Part shown: in pieces, positions 27,054-35,930 of the stretch
How the letters are laid out: every line of letters begins with the position of its first letter
Position numbering within the stretch: position 1 is the first letter of the stretch
Assembly: GCF_009193155.1 (NCBI RefSeq)
Contig: NZ_VUKD01000001.1
Location: 1-64,000, forward strand
Direction of reading: 5' to 3'
Origin: Georgenia subflava
GTDB taxonomy: Bacteria; Actinomycetota; Actinomycetes; Actinomycetales; Actinomycetaceae
DNA: 64,000 bases
The notes under the pieces: model-generated
The model's input: only the letters and a program-made list of their open reading frames with translations
The model's database searches: none
What the model was told of the DNA's origin: nothing
Position numbers and translations under genes: made by a program

Positions 27054-28253
27054 CATAGGAGCTTGGTTCAGAAGCCCCGCCACTGTCTTGTCCGCCCGCC
27101 CGGCCGGCGCGTGCTGCCCACCGGATCAGCGAGAGGACAGCAGTGACCAGCATGACGGATCAGCACCTGGAAGTCATCGCCGGGGTGGACACCCACGGCC
27201 AGACGCATCACGCCGCGGTGGTCGACCGGCTCGGCCGGCACCTGGCCGACAAGGAGTTCGCGGCGACGGGCGCGGGGTACCGGCAGCTGATGACCTGGCT
27301 CGGCTCCCACGGCACCGTGGCCGCGGTCGGGGTCGAAGGCACCGGCGCCTACGGTGCCGAGCTCGCCCGGGTCCTGACCCGGTCCGGGCTGAGCGTGGTC
27401 GAGGTCGACCGCCCCGACCGCAAGATGCGACGGCTGCGGGGCAAGTCCGACCCGATCGACGCCTATGCCGCCGCGACCGCGGTGGCCTCGGGCCGCGCCA
27501 CCGGGACCCCGAAGACCCGCGACGGGATCGTCGAGGCCATCCGCGCCCTGCGGGTCCCGCGACGCTCCGCGATCAAGGCCCGCACCCAGGCCATCAACCA
27601 GGCCCGTCAGCTCCTGGTCACCGCCCCCGAGGCACTGCGCGCGCAGCTGCGCGGCCTCTCCGCCACCGAGCTGGCCCGAACCTGCGCCCGGCTACGCCCC
27701 GACGACCTGGCAGGCCCGACCGGGGCAACCAAGGCCGCGTTGCGCCGCCTGGGCCGGCGGATCCTGGCCCTGGCCGAGGAGATCGCCGAGCTCGACGCCG
27801 AGCTGAAGACCCTGACCACCCAGGCCGCCCCTGCACTGCTCGTCCGCACCGGGGTCGGCCCGGACGTCGCCGGCCAGCTGCTGGCCACCGCCGGGGACAA
27901 TCCCGACCGGCTACACTCCGAGGCCGCGTTCGCCCACCTGTGCGGCGTCGCCCCGATCCCCGCCTCCTCCGGGCGTCGGGACCGCCACCGCCTCAACCGC
28001 GGCGGGGACCGGGCCGCGAACCACGCCCTGCACACCATCGCCCTATCCCGCATGCGATGGGACCCGCGCACCAAGGCCTACGTCCAGCGCCGCACAAAGG
28101 AAGGACTCTCGAAGAAGGACATCATGCGTTGCCTCAAGCGCCACATTGCCCGCGACATCTACCGAGCCCTGATCCACGATCTCCAGGCCCGATACGCGCA
28201 CCCCTCACCCCCCGCCGCCGACCTCCCACAGGCCGCTTGACATCCATAGGAGC
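27054..28253 (+). mobile_element. IS110-family element (about 1.2 kb)
   Basis: The transposase gene is bracketed by CATAGGAGC at 27054-27062 and 28245-28253, with partly matching outer bases (TGACCTCATAGGAGC and TGACATCCATAGGAGC). IS110 elements lack true inverted repeats and use short core sequences, so these repeats are the best boundary guess. Only about 80 bases lie between the left repeat and the gene; if the true left end is further out (to about 26900), a bridge RNA of usual size would fit. Boundaries are therefore tentative. Confidence 0.6.
27143..28240 (+). CDS. IS110-family DEDD transposase
   Basis: This 365-residue protein has the RuvC-like N-terminal domain with Asp16 (AGVDTHGQTHHAAVVD), GVEGTGAYG and KSDPIDAYAAA supplying the DEDD residues, a coiled middle, and a C-terminal Transposase_20 domain with the serine in PASSGRRDRH. 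The gene looks intact. GTG 27143 has GAGAGGA upstream; ATG 27152 is next. Related IS110 enzymes are guided by an RNA from the element's non-coding end. It sits between the M23 gene and cueP. Confidence 0.93.
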   Translation: MTSMTDQHLEVIAGVDTHGQTHHAAVVDRLGRHLADKEFAATGAGYRQLMTWLGSHGTVAAVGVEGTGAYGAELARVLTRSGLSVVEVDRPDRKMRRLRGKSDPIDAYAAATAVASGRATGTPKTRDGIVEAIRALRVPRRSAIKARTQAINQARQLLVTAPEALRAQLRGLSATELARTCARLRPDDLAGPTGATKAALRRLGRRILALAEEIAELDAELKTLTTQAAPALLVRTGVGPDVAGQLLATAGDNPDRLHSEAAFAHLCGVAPIPASSGRRDRHRLNRGGDRAANHALHTIALSRMRWDPRTKAYVQRRTKEGLSKKDIMRCLKRHIARDIYRALIHDLQARYAHPSPPAADLPQAA

Positions 28254-28420
28254 ATCGACGCGTCAACGGCGGCGTTGCCTCTGGGCGGGTGGGCGGCATG
28301 CATGGACCTCCTGCAGACGCACGAGGCGGCCGCAGAGGCCAGTGCAGTCTTGTGGACGACGGGGAGCTGTCACAAGACGATAACGACGTGACCCACGCGC
28401 GGGTAAGGGCCCAATTCGGC

Positions 28421-28441
28421 TCTTCATCAAACCTTCATCGC
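28421..28441 (+). promoter_or_regulatory. Tandem CopR-type box, distal, upstream of cueP
   Basis: TTCATCAA (28423-28430) and TTCATCGC (28434-28441) repeat at 11 bp. It lies about 365 bases before the cueP start and 180 bases beyond the IS110 end. The distance suggests either a long leader or a relic of the promoter region before IS insertion. Confidence 0.55.
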
Positions 28442-28610
28442 TCCAGCAAAGCGCCACCCTCGGCAACTATGAGCCGCGACAGCATTGCTGTTGACCAACA
28501 AGGCGACGGGCTCGGTACCCGGCTTGCACTGGCCCCTGGCCGCCATCAGACCGGGCCGCCGCCCGGCCTCTCGGCACCATGGACTCCGCTCGCTCTGCAG
28601 CACCAGCGGC

Positions 28611-28629
28611 TTCATCGAACCTTCATAAC
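28611..28629 (+). promoter_or_regulatory. Tandem CopR-type box, proximal, upstream of cueP
   Basis: TTCATCGA (28611-28618) and TTCATAAC (28622-28629) repeat at 11 bp, about 177 bases upstream of cueP. With the distal copy 188 bases away, cueP has two boxes, unlike the other targets. Confidence 0.6.
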
Positions 28630-28805
28630 GCCAGGTCACCGAGCCGGGACCACAGCATCCCCCCGTGCCCGTGGGACCAACTACCCAATCGGGACGGAGC
28701 CGTGTACTTACGATGAACCGGTTGCCCCACGAGCGTCCCTGGCGGGCGCCGAGCCGCATGACATTGCCACCAGCCGGGACGGGCCGCCGAACAAGGAGAT
28801 GTAAC

Positions 28806-29381
28806 GTGAAGAAACTCGTGATGACAGCTGCAGCGCTGGTGCTGGTGCTCGCCGGCTGCTCATCTGCGGACTCGGCGCCGGAGCCCTCCGCCGGGGGCGC
28901 CGAGGCTGAGTTCCTCGACGCGTATGACCTGGCCGGGATGGATGCCGCAAAGATCATCGACCACCTGGACAGACTGGGGGGCGGCGAACGCCCCACAGAC
29001 TTCATGGCCTCCGTACGGCCCGACGAGCTGGTGCTCTCCGACGGGCAGCGAGACCTGGCCCTGGACATGCCCGCGGACCGCTACTACCTGTCCGTCGCTC
29101 CCTACGTGAACCAGACCCACGAGTGCTTCTACCACAGCCTCACCACCTGCCAGGGCGAGCTCACCGGCGAGGACGTCGAAGTACGGATCCTCGATGAAGC
29201 GACCGGCGAGGTCCTGATCGAGGGGGAGACGACGACATTCGACAACGGCTTCGCAGGCTTCTGGCTGCCACGCGACGTCGAGGGAACGATCGAGGTCAGC
29301 TACGACGGGCTCACCGGCACGGCGGACTTCTCCACCACGGGCGACGGCGCAACCTGCGTCACCACTCTTCAACTGGCCTAG
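28806..29381 (+). CDS. cueP: CueP family copper-binding lipoprotein
   Basis: This 191-residue lipoprotein has the signal ending VLVLAGC. The CueP signature HECFYHSLTTCQGEL carries two of the copper-binding cysteines, and the third is in the C-terminal CVTTLQL. CueP holds copper in the envelope and may supply it to secreted enzymes. AAGGAG lies 8 bases before GTG 28806, which fixes the start. Third-position GC and signal position are normal. Two CopR-type boxes lie upstream. Confidence 0.93.
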   Translation: MKKLVMTAAALVLVLAGCSSADSAPEPSAGGAEAEFLDAYDLAGMDAAKIIDHLDRLGGGERPTDFMASVRPDELVLSDGQRDLALDMPADRYYLSVAPYVNQTHECFYHSLTTCQGELTGEDVEVRILDEATGEVLIEGETTTFDNGFAGFWLPRDVEGTIEVSYDGLTGTADFSTTGDGATCVTTLQLA

Positions 29382-29576
29382 GCAACGCCTGTACCAGCAG
29401 GGCAGGCGTACGCCGCAGGCTTGTGTAAGCAACGGAGAGACACCCTTCGCCCCCGAAGCCGCCCCGCGAGGCGGCGGCTCGTGCGGAGCAGATAGGTAAC
29501 GCGCCGTGCGTTCGCGTAGCGGAACACACATGACACCGAACCCCGCCGTCTACTCCGCTTGGCTCGGTGCCCCTAG

Positions 29577-29915
29577 CTAGGACCGGACGAGTCGGGCGAT
29601 GGCGTCGGAGGCTTCCTTGATCTTGGCGTCTGCGGTGTCGCCGCCGGCCTTGGCGGCGTCGACGACGCAGTGCTTGAGGTGGTCGTCGAGCAGCCCGAGG
29701 GCGACGCCCTGCAGGGCGCTGGTGAGGGCGCTGATCTGGGTGAGGATGTCGATGCAATACTGCTCCTCGTCGACCATGCGGTGGATGCCGCGGGCCTGGC
29801 CCTCGATGCGCTTGAGCCGGGTGAGGTAGCGGTCCTTGTCGGAGATGTAGCCGTGCGTGGCGTGGTGGTCAGCTCCCGGGGCCTCGTCGGCGCCCGATTT
29901 GAGCGTGCCGGTCAT
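29577..29915 (-). CDS. csoR: CsoR copper-sensing repressor
   Basis: This 112-residue all-helical protein has Cys54, His79 and Cys83 (EQYCIDIL, DDHLKHCVV) in exactly the spacing of mycobacterial CsoR C36-H61-C65. Cu(I) binding releases the tetramer from GC-rich pseudo-palindromes. Three matching 17-bp sites lie between copZ and copB, 3.4 kb away. It is last in the row on this strand after YHS, with a strong hairpin between, so it may have its own promoter. ATG 29915 is the only start near the conserved N-terminus. Confidence 0.95.
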   Translation of the reverse strand: MTGTLKSGADEAPGADHHATHGYISDKDRYLTRLKRIEGQARGIHRMVDEEQYCIDILTQISALTSALQGVALGLLDDHLKHCVVDAAKAGGDTADAKIKEASDAIARLVRS

Positions 29916-30059
29916 GATGTGCTCCCTGTCGTGCGGTGCGGATGGCTCGGGCGGATGGGGCGGAGTGGGCTACGGCGCCGCGACGTCAGTGCGACGGCCA
30001 CCGTGTGGCCGTCCTCAGCATCGCACCCGCCGGAGTGGCTAGTCAGCGACCGGCGTAGG

Positions 30060-30110
30060 GGCCGGAACCGGTGTTGCCACGCACGTTCGCGTGGCACACC
30101 GGTTCCGGCC
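30060..30110 (-). terminator. Long hairpin downstream of the YHS gene
   Basis: A 22-bp inverted repeat with one bulged base and a 6-base loop (ACGTTC, 30083-30088). The arms are GGCCGGAACCGG... and ...CCGGTTCCGGCC. It lies 9 bases past the YHS stop and 145 bases before csoR. No U tract follows on either strand, as is common in high-GC Actinobacteria. It probably ends the copZ-copA-YHS transcript. Confidence 0.7.
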
Positions 30111-30118
30111 ACACACCT

Positions 30119-30388
30119 TCAGGTTGTGACGGCGTACTTGGCGGGGTCGGCGTCGAAGCGTGGGCCACAGCCGGCGCAGCAGAACCAGTACCGCCGACCC
30201 TCGTGGTCGCGGAACAGCCCGGCGGCCTCGGCGTCCGCCTTGACCACCGAGCTGCCGGGCATCACGGGGCACTCGGCGACGTCCGCACTGGTGGGAGCGG
30301 CAGCACTGGTCGTGGTGGTCAGGAGGTCCGTGCGGCCTGCGGGCGCGGAGGTGTGGCAGCAGCTGGAGGTGGCGCGGTCGTGAGCCAT
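30119..30388 (-). CDS. YHS-domain metal-binding protein
   Basis: This 89-residue protein begins with a CC-His start (SSCCHTSAP) and has a YHS/TRASH-like domain: ECPVMPGSSV then YWFCCAGCGPRFDADPAKY. Such cysteine knuckles bind Cu(I) or other soft metals; alone or fused to CopA they act as metallochaperones. It is encoded 34 bases after copA, so co-transcribed. ATG 30388 has GGAACG upstream. The domain is complete. Confidence 0.88.
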   Translation of the reverse strand: MAHDRATSSCCHTSAPAGRTDLLTTTTSAAAPTSADVAECPVMPGSSVVKADAEAAGLFRDHEGRRYWFCCAGCGPRFDADPAKYAVTT

Positions 30389-30422
30389 GGGCGGTTCCGT
30401 TCCTTGTCGACGTGCGAGTGGG

Positions 30423-32747
30423 TCAGACGCCGGCCGGCTGCGGTGCGGGGATTCGCGACGCGGCGCGGGTCGGTGTGGAGTTCAGTGCCCGGCTCTTGAA
30501 GGAGCGCAGGCGCAGGCTGTTGCCGACGACGAAGACGCTGGAGAACGCCATCGCCGCACCGGCGAGCATCGGGTTGAGCAGGCCCAGGGCGGCCAGCGGG
30601 ATCGCCGCCGTATTGTAGGCGAACGCCCAGAACAGGTTGGTCTTGATGGTGCCGAGGGTCCGGCGCGACAGGCGGATCGCGTCGGCCGCGCTGCGCAGGT
30701 CACCACGCACGAGAGTGAGGTCCGCGGCCTCGATCGCGACGTCGGTGCCGGTGCCCATCGCCAGGCCGAGGTCGGCCTGCGCCAGGGCCGCGGCGTCGTT
30801 CACGCCGTCACCGACCATCGCCACGACCTTGCCCTCACCCTGCAGGCGCGTGATGACGTCAACCTTGTCCTTGGGCATGACCTCGGCGATGACCTGGTCG
30901 ATGCCGACCTCTGCCGCGATCTGCTCGGCCACGGCGCGGTTGTCGCCGGTGAGCAGGACCGGAGTCAGCCCGAGCGCCTTGAGCTGGCGGACCGCCTCGG
31001 CGCTGGTGGGTTTGACGGCGTCGGCGACGACGAGCACGCCGCGGGCCTGGCCGTCCCAGCCGACCGCGACGGCGGTCTTGCCCTCAGCCTCCGCGTCGGC
31101 CTTGGCCTGGGCCAGGTCTTCGGTGAGGTGCTGGGTCCAGTCGGCGAGCAGGGACTCGCGGCCGACGAGCACAGCGTGGCCGGCCACGATGCCCTGGACG
31201 CCCTTGCCCTCGACGTTGGCGAAGTCAGCCGGGTCCGGCAGCGCGCCGACCTCGTCGGCCGCGCCCTTGGCGATGGCCTGGGCGATGGGGTGCTCGGAGG
31301 CGTTCTCGAGCGCGCCGGCCAGGCGCAGCAGGTCGGCACGGTCGACGCCGGTACCGGTGATGACGTCGGTCAGCGTCATCTTCCCGGTGGTCACGGTGCC
31401 GGTCTTGTCCAGGACCACGGTGTCGACCTTGCGGGTGGACTCCAGGACCTCGGGGCCCTTGATGAGGATGCCCATCTGGGCGCCGCGGCCCGTGCCGACG
31501 AGCAGTGCGGTGGGGGTGGCCAGGCCGAGCGCGCACGGGCAGGCGATGATCAGCACCGCCACGGCGGCGGTGAAGGCCGCGCTCAGCGGGAAGCCGGCAC
31601 CGATCCAGGCCCCCAGGGCGGCGACGGCGATCGCGATCGCCACGGGCACGAAGATGCCGGAGACCTCGTCGGCCAGGCGCTGGACCTCGGCCTTGCCCGA
31701 CTGGGCGTTCTCGACCAGCTTGGCCATCTGCGCCAGCTGGGTGTCCGCGCCGACCTTGGTGGCCCGCACCACGAGGCGGCCACCGGCGTTGACGGTGGCG
31801 CCCGTGACGGCGTCGCCCACGGAGACCTCGACCGGCACCGATTCCCCGGTGAGCATCGAGGCGTCCACGGCGGAGGCGCCGGAGGCGATGACCCCGTCGG
31901 TGGCGATCTTCTCGCCCGGCCGCACGACGAACTCGTCGCCCACGGCCAGCTCCGAGATCGGGATGCGCGTCTCGGCACCGCCGCGCAGCACGGCGACGTC
32001 CTTCACGCCCAGCTCGAGCAGGGCGCGCAGCGCCGCCCCGGCCTGCCGCTTGGACCGCTTCTCGAAGTAGCGTCCCGCGAGGATGAACATCGTCACCCCG
32101 GCCGCGACCTCGAGGTAGATGTTCGCGGCGCCGTCGGACGGTGCCACCGTCAGCTCGAACGGATGGGTCATCCCCGGGACCCCGGCGGTGCCGAAGAACA
32201 GCGCGTACAGCGACCACAGGAACGCCGCAGACGTACCGACCGAGATGAGGGTGTCCATCGTCGCGGCGCCGTGGCGCAGGTTCGTCCACGCCGCCTTGTG
32301 GAACGGCCAGGCCGCCCACACGATCACCGGCGCAGCCAGGGCCAGTGAGGCCCACTGCCAGTAGGTGAACTGCAGCGCCGGGATCATCGCCATCGCGATG
32401 ACCGGGACGGAGAGCACCACGGAACCGATCAGCCGGTGGCGCAGTGCGGTCAGCTCAGAGTCTTCCTTCTCGCCCTCGTCGGACTCCCCGGCGCCCGAGC
32501 TCTCCACCTTCGGCAGGACTGCGGTGTAGCCGGTCTTCTCGACCTCGGCGATCAGCGCGGCCGCGTCGATCCCGTCCGGGACGCTGACCCTGGCCTTCTC
32601 GGTGGCGTAGTTCACGGTCGCCGTGACGCCGTCGAGCTTGTTCAGCTTCTTCTCGACCCGCATCGCGCACGAGGCGCAGGTCATCCCGCCGATCTCGAGC
32701 TCGATGGACGCACCCAGCGCCTGCGGCTGGGCCGGGGATGCAGGCAT
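30423..32747 (-). CDS. copA: Copper-exporting P1B-1 ATPase CopA
   Basis: About 774 residues with one N-terminal HMA ([16 protein letters not shown]), eight membrane helices, the phosphatase TGES, the Cu(I) channel CPC in [13 protein letters not shown], phosphorylation DKTGT, SEHP and [11 protein letters not shown]. It pumps Cu(I) out of the cytosol. ATG 32747 lies close to the HMA; GTG 32774 is also open. It follows the truncated membrane gene and copZ on the same strand, so CsoR sites at 33300-33348 should control it. Confidence 0.96.
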   Translation of the reverse strand: MPASPAQPQALGASIELEIGGMTCASCAMRVEKKLNKLDGVTATVNYATEKARVSVPDGIDAAALIAEVEKTGYTAVLPKVESSGAGESDEGEKEDSELTALRHRLIGSVVLSVPVIAMAMIPALQFTYWQWASLALAAPVIVWAAWPFHKAAWTNLRHGAATMDTLISVGTSAAFLWSLYALFFGTAGVPGMTHPFELTVAPSDGAANIYLEVAAGVTMFILAGRYFEKRSKRQAGAALRALLELGVKDVAVLRGGAETRIPISELAVGDEFVVRPGEKIATDGVIASGASAVDASMLTGESVPVEVSVGDAVTGATVNAGGRLVVRATKVGADTQLAQMAKLVENAQSGKAEVQRLADEVSGIFVPVAIAIAVAALGAWIGAGFPLSAAFTAAVAVLIIACPCALGLATPTALLVGTGRGAQMGILIKGPEVLESTRKVDTVVLDKTGTVTTGKMTLTDVITGTGVDRADLLRLAGALENASEHPIAQAIAKGAADEVGALPDPADFANVEGKGVQGIVAGHAVLVGRESLLADWTQHLTEDLAQAKADAEAEGKTAVAVGWDGQARGVLVVADAVKPTSAEAVRQLKALGLTPVLLTGDNRAVAEQIAAEVGIDQVIAEVMPKDKVDVITRLQGEGKVVAMVGDGVNDAAALAQADLGLAMGTGTDVAIEAADLTLVRGDLRSAADAIRLSRRTLGTIKTNLFWAFAYNTAAIPLAALGLLNPMLAGAAMAFSSVFVVGNSLRLRSFKSRALNSTPTRAASRIPAPQPAGV

Positions 32748-32804
32748 CTTCGAAGCTTCTTTCTCGCGGTTCACACGTATGGGGGTGATCGGGACGCGGC
32801 CGGA

Positions 32805-33068
32805 TCAGCGGCCGGAGTCGTCGGCCTCGTCGACCGAGTCGTCGCCGGAGTCGACCGAGTCGTCGCCGTAGTCGACCGAGTGGTCGCCGGAGTCGAGCGA
32901 ATCATCGCCGCCGTCGTCGATCGAGTTGCCGTCGGCGGGGTCCTCGACGGTCCGGGTCCAGGCCTCCACCGTCTCCTCGGGGACGACGGCGTCGGCCACC
33001 ACGGCCGACCCGGCGAAGATCACGACCAGGCCGGCGGCATACAGGCCGAGCCGGGCGGGGGCGTTCAT
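32805..33068 (-). CDS. Small membrane-anchored acidic repeat protein (truncated copper-protein relative?)
   Basis: This 87-residue protein starts MNAPARLGLYAAGLVVIFAGSAVV (one helix) followed by AVVPEETVEAW and a tail of tandem GDDSVDS-like heptads. The first 40 residues look like the anchor of larger copper-island proteins that carry a metal-binding domain behind this helix; here that domain is absent and replaced by an Asp/Ser tail. Its start overlaps the copZ stop (TGATG). It may bind cations by its acidic tail, or be a remnant. Confidence 0.65.
   Translation of the reverse strand: MNAPARLGLYAAGLVVIFAGSAVVADAVVPEETVEAWTRTVEDPADGNSIDDGGDDSLDSGDHSVDYGDDSVDSGDDSVDEADDSGR
32832..32915. repeat. 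Four tandem 21-bp repeats in the acidic tail gene
   Basis: Units at 32832, 32853, 32874 and 32895 have the form GACCGAGTCGTCGCCGGAGTC with 1-2 changes in units 2-3 and more in unit 4. Each encodes a DSGDDSV-type heptad, so copy changes keep frame. Suggests expansion by slippage. Confidence 0.9.
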
Positions 33069-33277
33069 CAGACCCGCACCGCCTGGTAGCCCGCCTCCCC
33101 CACCGCAGCGAGCACGGCGGCGTCGTCGAGGGGCTGACTCGCGCTCAGGACGAGCTTGCCGGTCTGTGCGCTGACGTCGATCTTCTCGACGCCCGCGACC
33201 TGCTCGACCTCCTCGCGCACCGACATCTCGCAGTGCCCACAGGTCATGCCCGTCACCTGGTACTCACGCTGGTCCAT
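33068..33277 (-). CDS. copZ: CopZ-like copper chaperone (HMA domain)
   Basis: This is a 69-residue single HMA domain with GMTCGHCEMSVREEVEQV (Cys12, Cys15 region) and the ferredoxin-like beta-alpha-beta pattern ending GYQAVRV. It carries Cu(I) to CopA. ATG 33277 has GGAGG 6 bases upstream; the longer frame to 33661 runs through promoter DNA and is rejected. First gene of the copZ-anchor-copA-YHS unit, with two CsoR-type boxes just upstream. Confidence 0.93.
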   Translation of the reverse strand: MDQREYQVTGMTCGHCEMSVREEVEQVAGVEKIDVSAQTGKLVLSASQPLDDAAVLAAVGEAGYQAVRV

Positions 33278-33299
33278 CAGTCCTCCTCGTATCGAATGC

Positions 33300-33316
33300 A
33301 TACCGGTTGGGGGTAT
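33300..33316 (-). promoter_or_regulatory. CsoR-type operator 1 upstream of copZ
   Basis: ATACCGGTTGGGGGTAT, 17 bp with outer ATACC/GGTAT symmetry, starts 23 bases upstream of copZ. It matches the G-tract pseudo-palindrome bound by CsoR. The same form occurs twice more in this intergenic region. Confidence 0.75.
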
Positions 33317-33331
33317 CTTCGTTCGAAAGGT

Positions 33332-33348
33332 ATACCTAGGTAGGGTAT
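33332..33348 (-). promoter_or_regulatory. CsoR-type operator 2 upstream of copZ
   Basis: ATACCTAGGTAGGGTAT, 17 bp, same outer symmetry, 16 bases from operator 1. Tandem sites would let two CsoR tetramers cover the copZ promoter. Confidence 0.7.
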
Positions 33349-33490
33349 GCGTGTCAACTGGAACCACACGGCCCGGTGCACCGCACCCACGGAGGCACAC
33401 GCGCGCAGTGGCGCGTGCGGGTAGAGCATCGGCTGCGTCCTCTCCGCGACGGGGAACAACATCAGCACGCGTATCGTTGTCATGACGGCA

Positions 33491-33507
33491 ATACCCCCTC
33501 GGGGTAT
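33491..33507 (+). promoter_or_regulatory. CsoR-type operator upstream of copB
   Basis: ATACCCC-CTC-GGGGTAT is a perfect 7-bp inverted repeat with 3-bp centre, ending 29 bases before the copB start. It is the most symmetrical of the three boxes and implies that copB belongs to the same regulon as copZA. Confidence 0.78.
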
Positions 33508-33536
33508 CTGTCAGTGATTGGAAGGAGAGATTGCTA

Positions 33537-35891
33537 GTGAGCACTCCAGAGCAGGAGCACACCCACCACGGCAACCGGAACGGCGATCCGGACCCCGGAC
33601 ACTCCGAGCCGACTGACCACCACCACGGTGGTGAGGTCCCCGAACGTAGCGGGCGCGACACGAGCGAGCGTCACGTCGTCCAGAACACCCACACCGACCA
33701 CACCGGCCACGCCGGCCACGACATGGCGGACATGGACCACGCACACGACCGTCACGGTGGGCACGACGCCGAGCAGATGGCCGACGCCGGTCACGAGGCA
33801 CATGCCGGACACGGCGATCACGCCAGCCAGGGCGGCCACGCAGGGCACGGCGGCCATGGCGACCACGTCGGGATGTTCCGCCGCCTGTTCTGGATCAACC
33901 TCATCCTCGCGGTACCCACTGTGCTGCTCAGCGGCATGTTCGCGGACCTGCTCGGCTACTCACTCCCACAGATCCCGGGCCTCGCCTACGTCGCCCCTGT
34001 CCTGGGCACGATCATCTACCTCTGGGGCGGCCGCCCGTTCCTTACCGGCGCCGTCTCCGAGATCCGCGCCCGCAAGCCCGGGATGATGCTCCTGATCGGC
34101 ATGGCGATCACGGTCGCCTTCGTTGCCTCGTGGGGCGCCACGCTCGGCGTGCTCTCCCACGAGCTGGACTTCTGGTGGGAGCTCGCTCTCCTGGTCGTCA
34201 TCATGCTGCTCGGGCACTGGCTCGAGATGCGCTCGCTCGCCCAGACCTCCTCCGCGCTGGACTCCCTCGCCGCGCTCCTGCCAGACGAGGCCGAGAAGGT
34301 CCAGGGAGATCAGGTCGTCACAGTCGCCCCGGCCGACCTCCGGCTCGGCGACGTCGTCATCGTCCGCCCCGGCGGCCGCATCCCCGCCGACGGCGAGGTG
34401 GTCGACGGCGCCGCCGACGTCGACGAGTCGATGATCACCGGCGAGTCCCGCCCCGTACGTCGCGAGGTCGGCGCCCACGTCGTGGCCGGCACCGTGGCCA
34501 CCGACAACGCCCTGCGGGTGAAGATCGACGCCGTCGGCGACGACACCGCCCTGGCCGGTATCCAGCGCCTCGTCGCCCAGGCCCAGTCCTCCACCACCCG
34601 CGCCCAGCTCCTCGCCGACAAGGCCGCCGGGTGGTTGTTCTGGTTCGCCCTGGCCGCCGCGGTGATCACCATCGCCGTCTGGTCGGTCGTCGGCACCCCT
34701 GACTTCGCGATCGTCCGGGCGATCACCGTCCTGGTCATCGCCTGCCCCCACGCCCTCGGCCTCGCCATCCCGCTCGTCGTGTCGATCTCGACCGAGCGCG
34801 CCGCCCGTGCGGGCGTCCTCGTCAAGGACCGAGGAGCACTGGAACGTATGCGCACGGTCGACGCCGTGCTCTTCGACAAGACCGGCACTCTGACGAAGGG
34901 CGAGCCCGCGCTGCACGACATCGAGACCACGGGTCTGGGCCAGGACGAGCTCCTCACCCTTGCCGCCGCCGCCGAGGCTGACAGCGAGCACCCGCTCGCC
35001 CGGGCCATCACCGCCGCAGCCAAGGAACGACAGCTGGACGTGCCCCGCGCGAGCGACTTCTCCGCCTCGACCGCCGTCGGGGTCACCGCGACCGTGGACG
35101 GGCACAAGGTCGCAGTCGGCGGCCCGAACCTGCTGGCCGAGCACCGCCTTGACCCACTGCCCCAGACGTCCGCGTGGGGCGACCGGGGCGCGATCGTGCT
35201 GCACGTCCTCGTCGACGGCCAGGTGGGCGGAGCCCTCGGCCTGGAGGACGAGGTGCGCCAGGAATCACGCGAAGCCGTCGACGCCCTCCACGCCCTCGGT
35301 GTCCACGTCGTCATGATCACCGGCGACGCCGAACCGGTCGCCCGGTCCGTCGCCGCCGAGCTCGGCATCGACCAAGTCTTCGCCGGCGTCCGTCCGGAGA
35401 ACAAGAGCGAGAAGGTCCTCGAGCTCCAGCACCAGGGACGCACCGTGGCCATGGTCGGCGACGGCGTCAACGACGCACCCGCCCTCGCCCAGGCCGACGT
35501 CGGCATCGCCATCGGTGCCGGCACGGACGTGGCCATCGCCTCCGCCGGCGTCATCCTCGCCTCCGACGACCCCCGCTCGGTGCTCTCCGTCATCCAACTC
35601 TCCCGCGCCGGATACCGGAAGATGAAGCAAAACCTGTGGTGGGCCGCCGGGTACAACATCGCCGCCGTGCCCCTCGCCGCCGGCGTACTGGCCCCGATCG
35701 GATTCGTCCTACCCATGGAGATCGGAGCCATACTGATGTCCCTGTCGACCATCGTCGTCGCCGCCAACGCCCAACTACTGCGCCGGCTCGACCTCAGTTC
35801 TGCGGCCTCGACCGCCGCCGCGCACGGTGCACAGCCGGTGCCCAGCCACACCCACCGGGACCGCGAGCCCGCATTCAACGACGCAACATGA
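33537..35891 (+). CDS. copB: CopB-type P1B ATPase with His-rich N-terminus
   Basis: This 784-residue pump begins with about 105 residues very rich in His/Asp/Gly (HTGHAGHDMADMDHAHDRHG...), then the P-ATPase core with TGES, the CPH signature (IACPHALGLAIP), DKTGTLTKGE, SEHP and GDGVNDAPALA. CPH pumps move Cu(II) or Cu(I)/Ag(I). GTG 33537 is taken because AAGGAG lies 9 bases upstream; TTG 33531 is possible. Divergent from copZ, with a CsoR box in its promoter. Ends at a perfect hairpin. The C-terminal tail (HTHRDREPAF) is short. Confidence 0.94.
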   Translation: MSTPEQEHTHHGNRNGDPDPGHSEPTDHHHGGEVPERSGRDTSERHVVQNTHTDHTGHAGHDMADMDHAHDRHGGHDAEQMADAGHEAHAGHGDHASQGGHAGHGGHGDHVGMFRRLFWINLILAVPTVLLSGMFADLLGYSLPQIPGLAYVAPVLGTIIYLWGGRPFLTGAVSEIRARKPGMMLLIGMAITVAFVASWGATLGVLSHELDFWWELALLVVIMLLGHWLEMRSLAQTSSALDSLAALLPDEAEKVQGDQVVTVAPADLRLGDVVIVRPGGRIPADGEVVDGAADVDESMITGESRPVRREVGAHVVAGTVATDNALRVKIDAVGDDTALAGIQRLVAQAQSSTTRAQLLADKAAGWLFWFALAAAVITIAVWSVVGTPDFAIVRAITVLVIACPHALGLAIPLVVSISTERAARAGVLVKDRGALERMRTVDAVLFDKTGTLTKGEPALHDIETTGLGQDELLTLAAAAEADSEHPLARAITAAAKERQLDVPRASDFSASTAVGVTATVDGHKVAVGGPNLLAEHRLDPLPQTSAWGDRGAIVLHVLVDGQVGGALGLEDEVRQESREAVDALHALGVHVVMITGDAEPVARSVAAELGIDQVFAGVRPENKSEKVLELQHQGRTVAMVGDGVNDAPALAQADVGIAIGAGTDVAIASAGVILASDDPRSVLSVIQLSRAGYRKMKQNLWWAAGYNIAAVPLAAGVLAPIGFVLPMEIGAILMSLSTIVVAANAQLLRRLDLSSAASTAAAHGAQPVPSHTHRDREPAFNDAT

Positions 35892-35899
35892 TCCCACCT

Positions 35900-35930
35900 G
35901 GCTAGCGGCGCTCTCCGAGCGCCGCTAGCC
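35900..35930 (+). terminator. Perfect hairpin after copB
   Basis: GGCTAGCGGCGCTC-TCC-GAGCGCCGCTAGCC is a 14-bp perfect stem with a 3-base loop, 9 bases after the copB stop. The following GGCTGGGTGTTCC is only weakly U-rich. It probably ends copB transcription. Confidence 0.78.

Noticed and set aside
29458-29475. GCCGCC-N6-GGCGGC hairpin after cueP as terminator
   Set aside because: Short stem in very GC-rich DNA and no U tract; too weak to list.
32832-32915. Short regular repeats as a possible CRISPR array
   Set aside because: No spacers; the 21-bp units are contiguous and in frame with a coding sequence.
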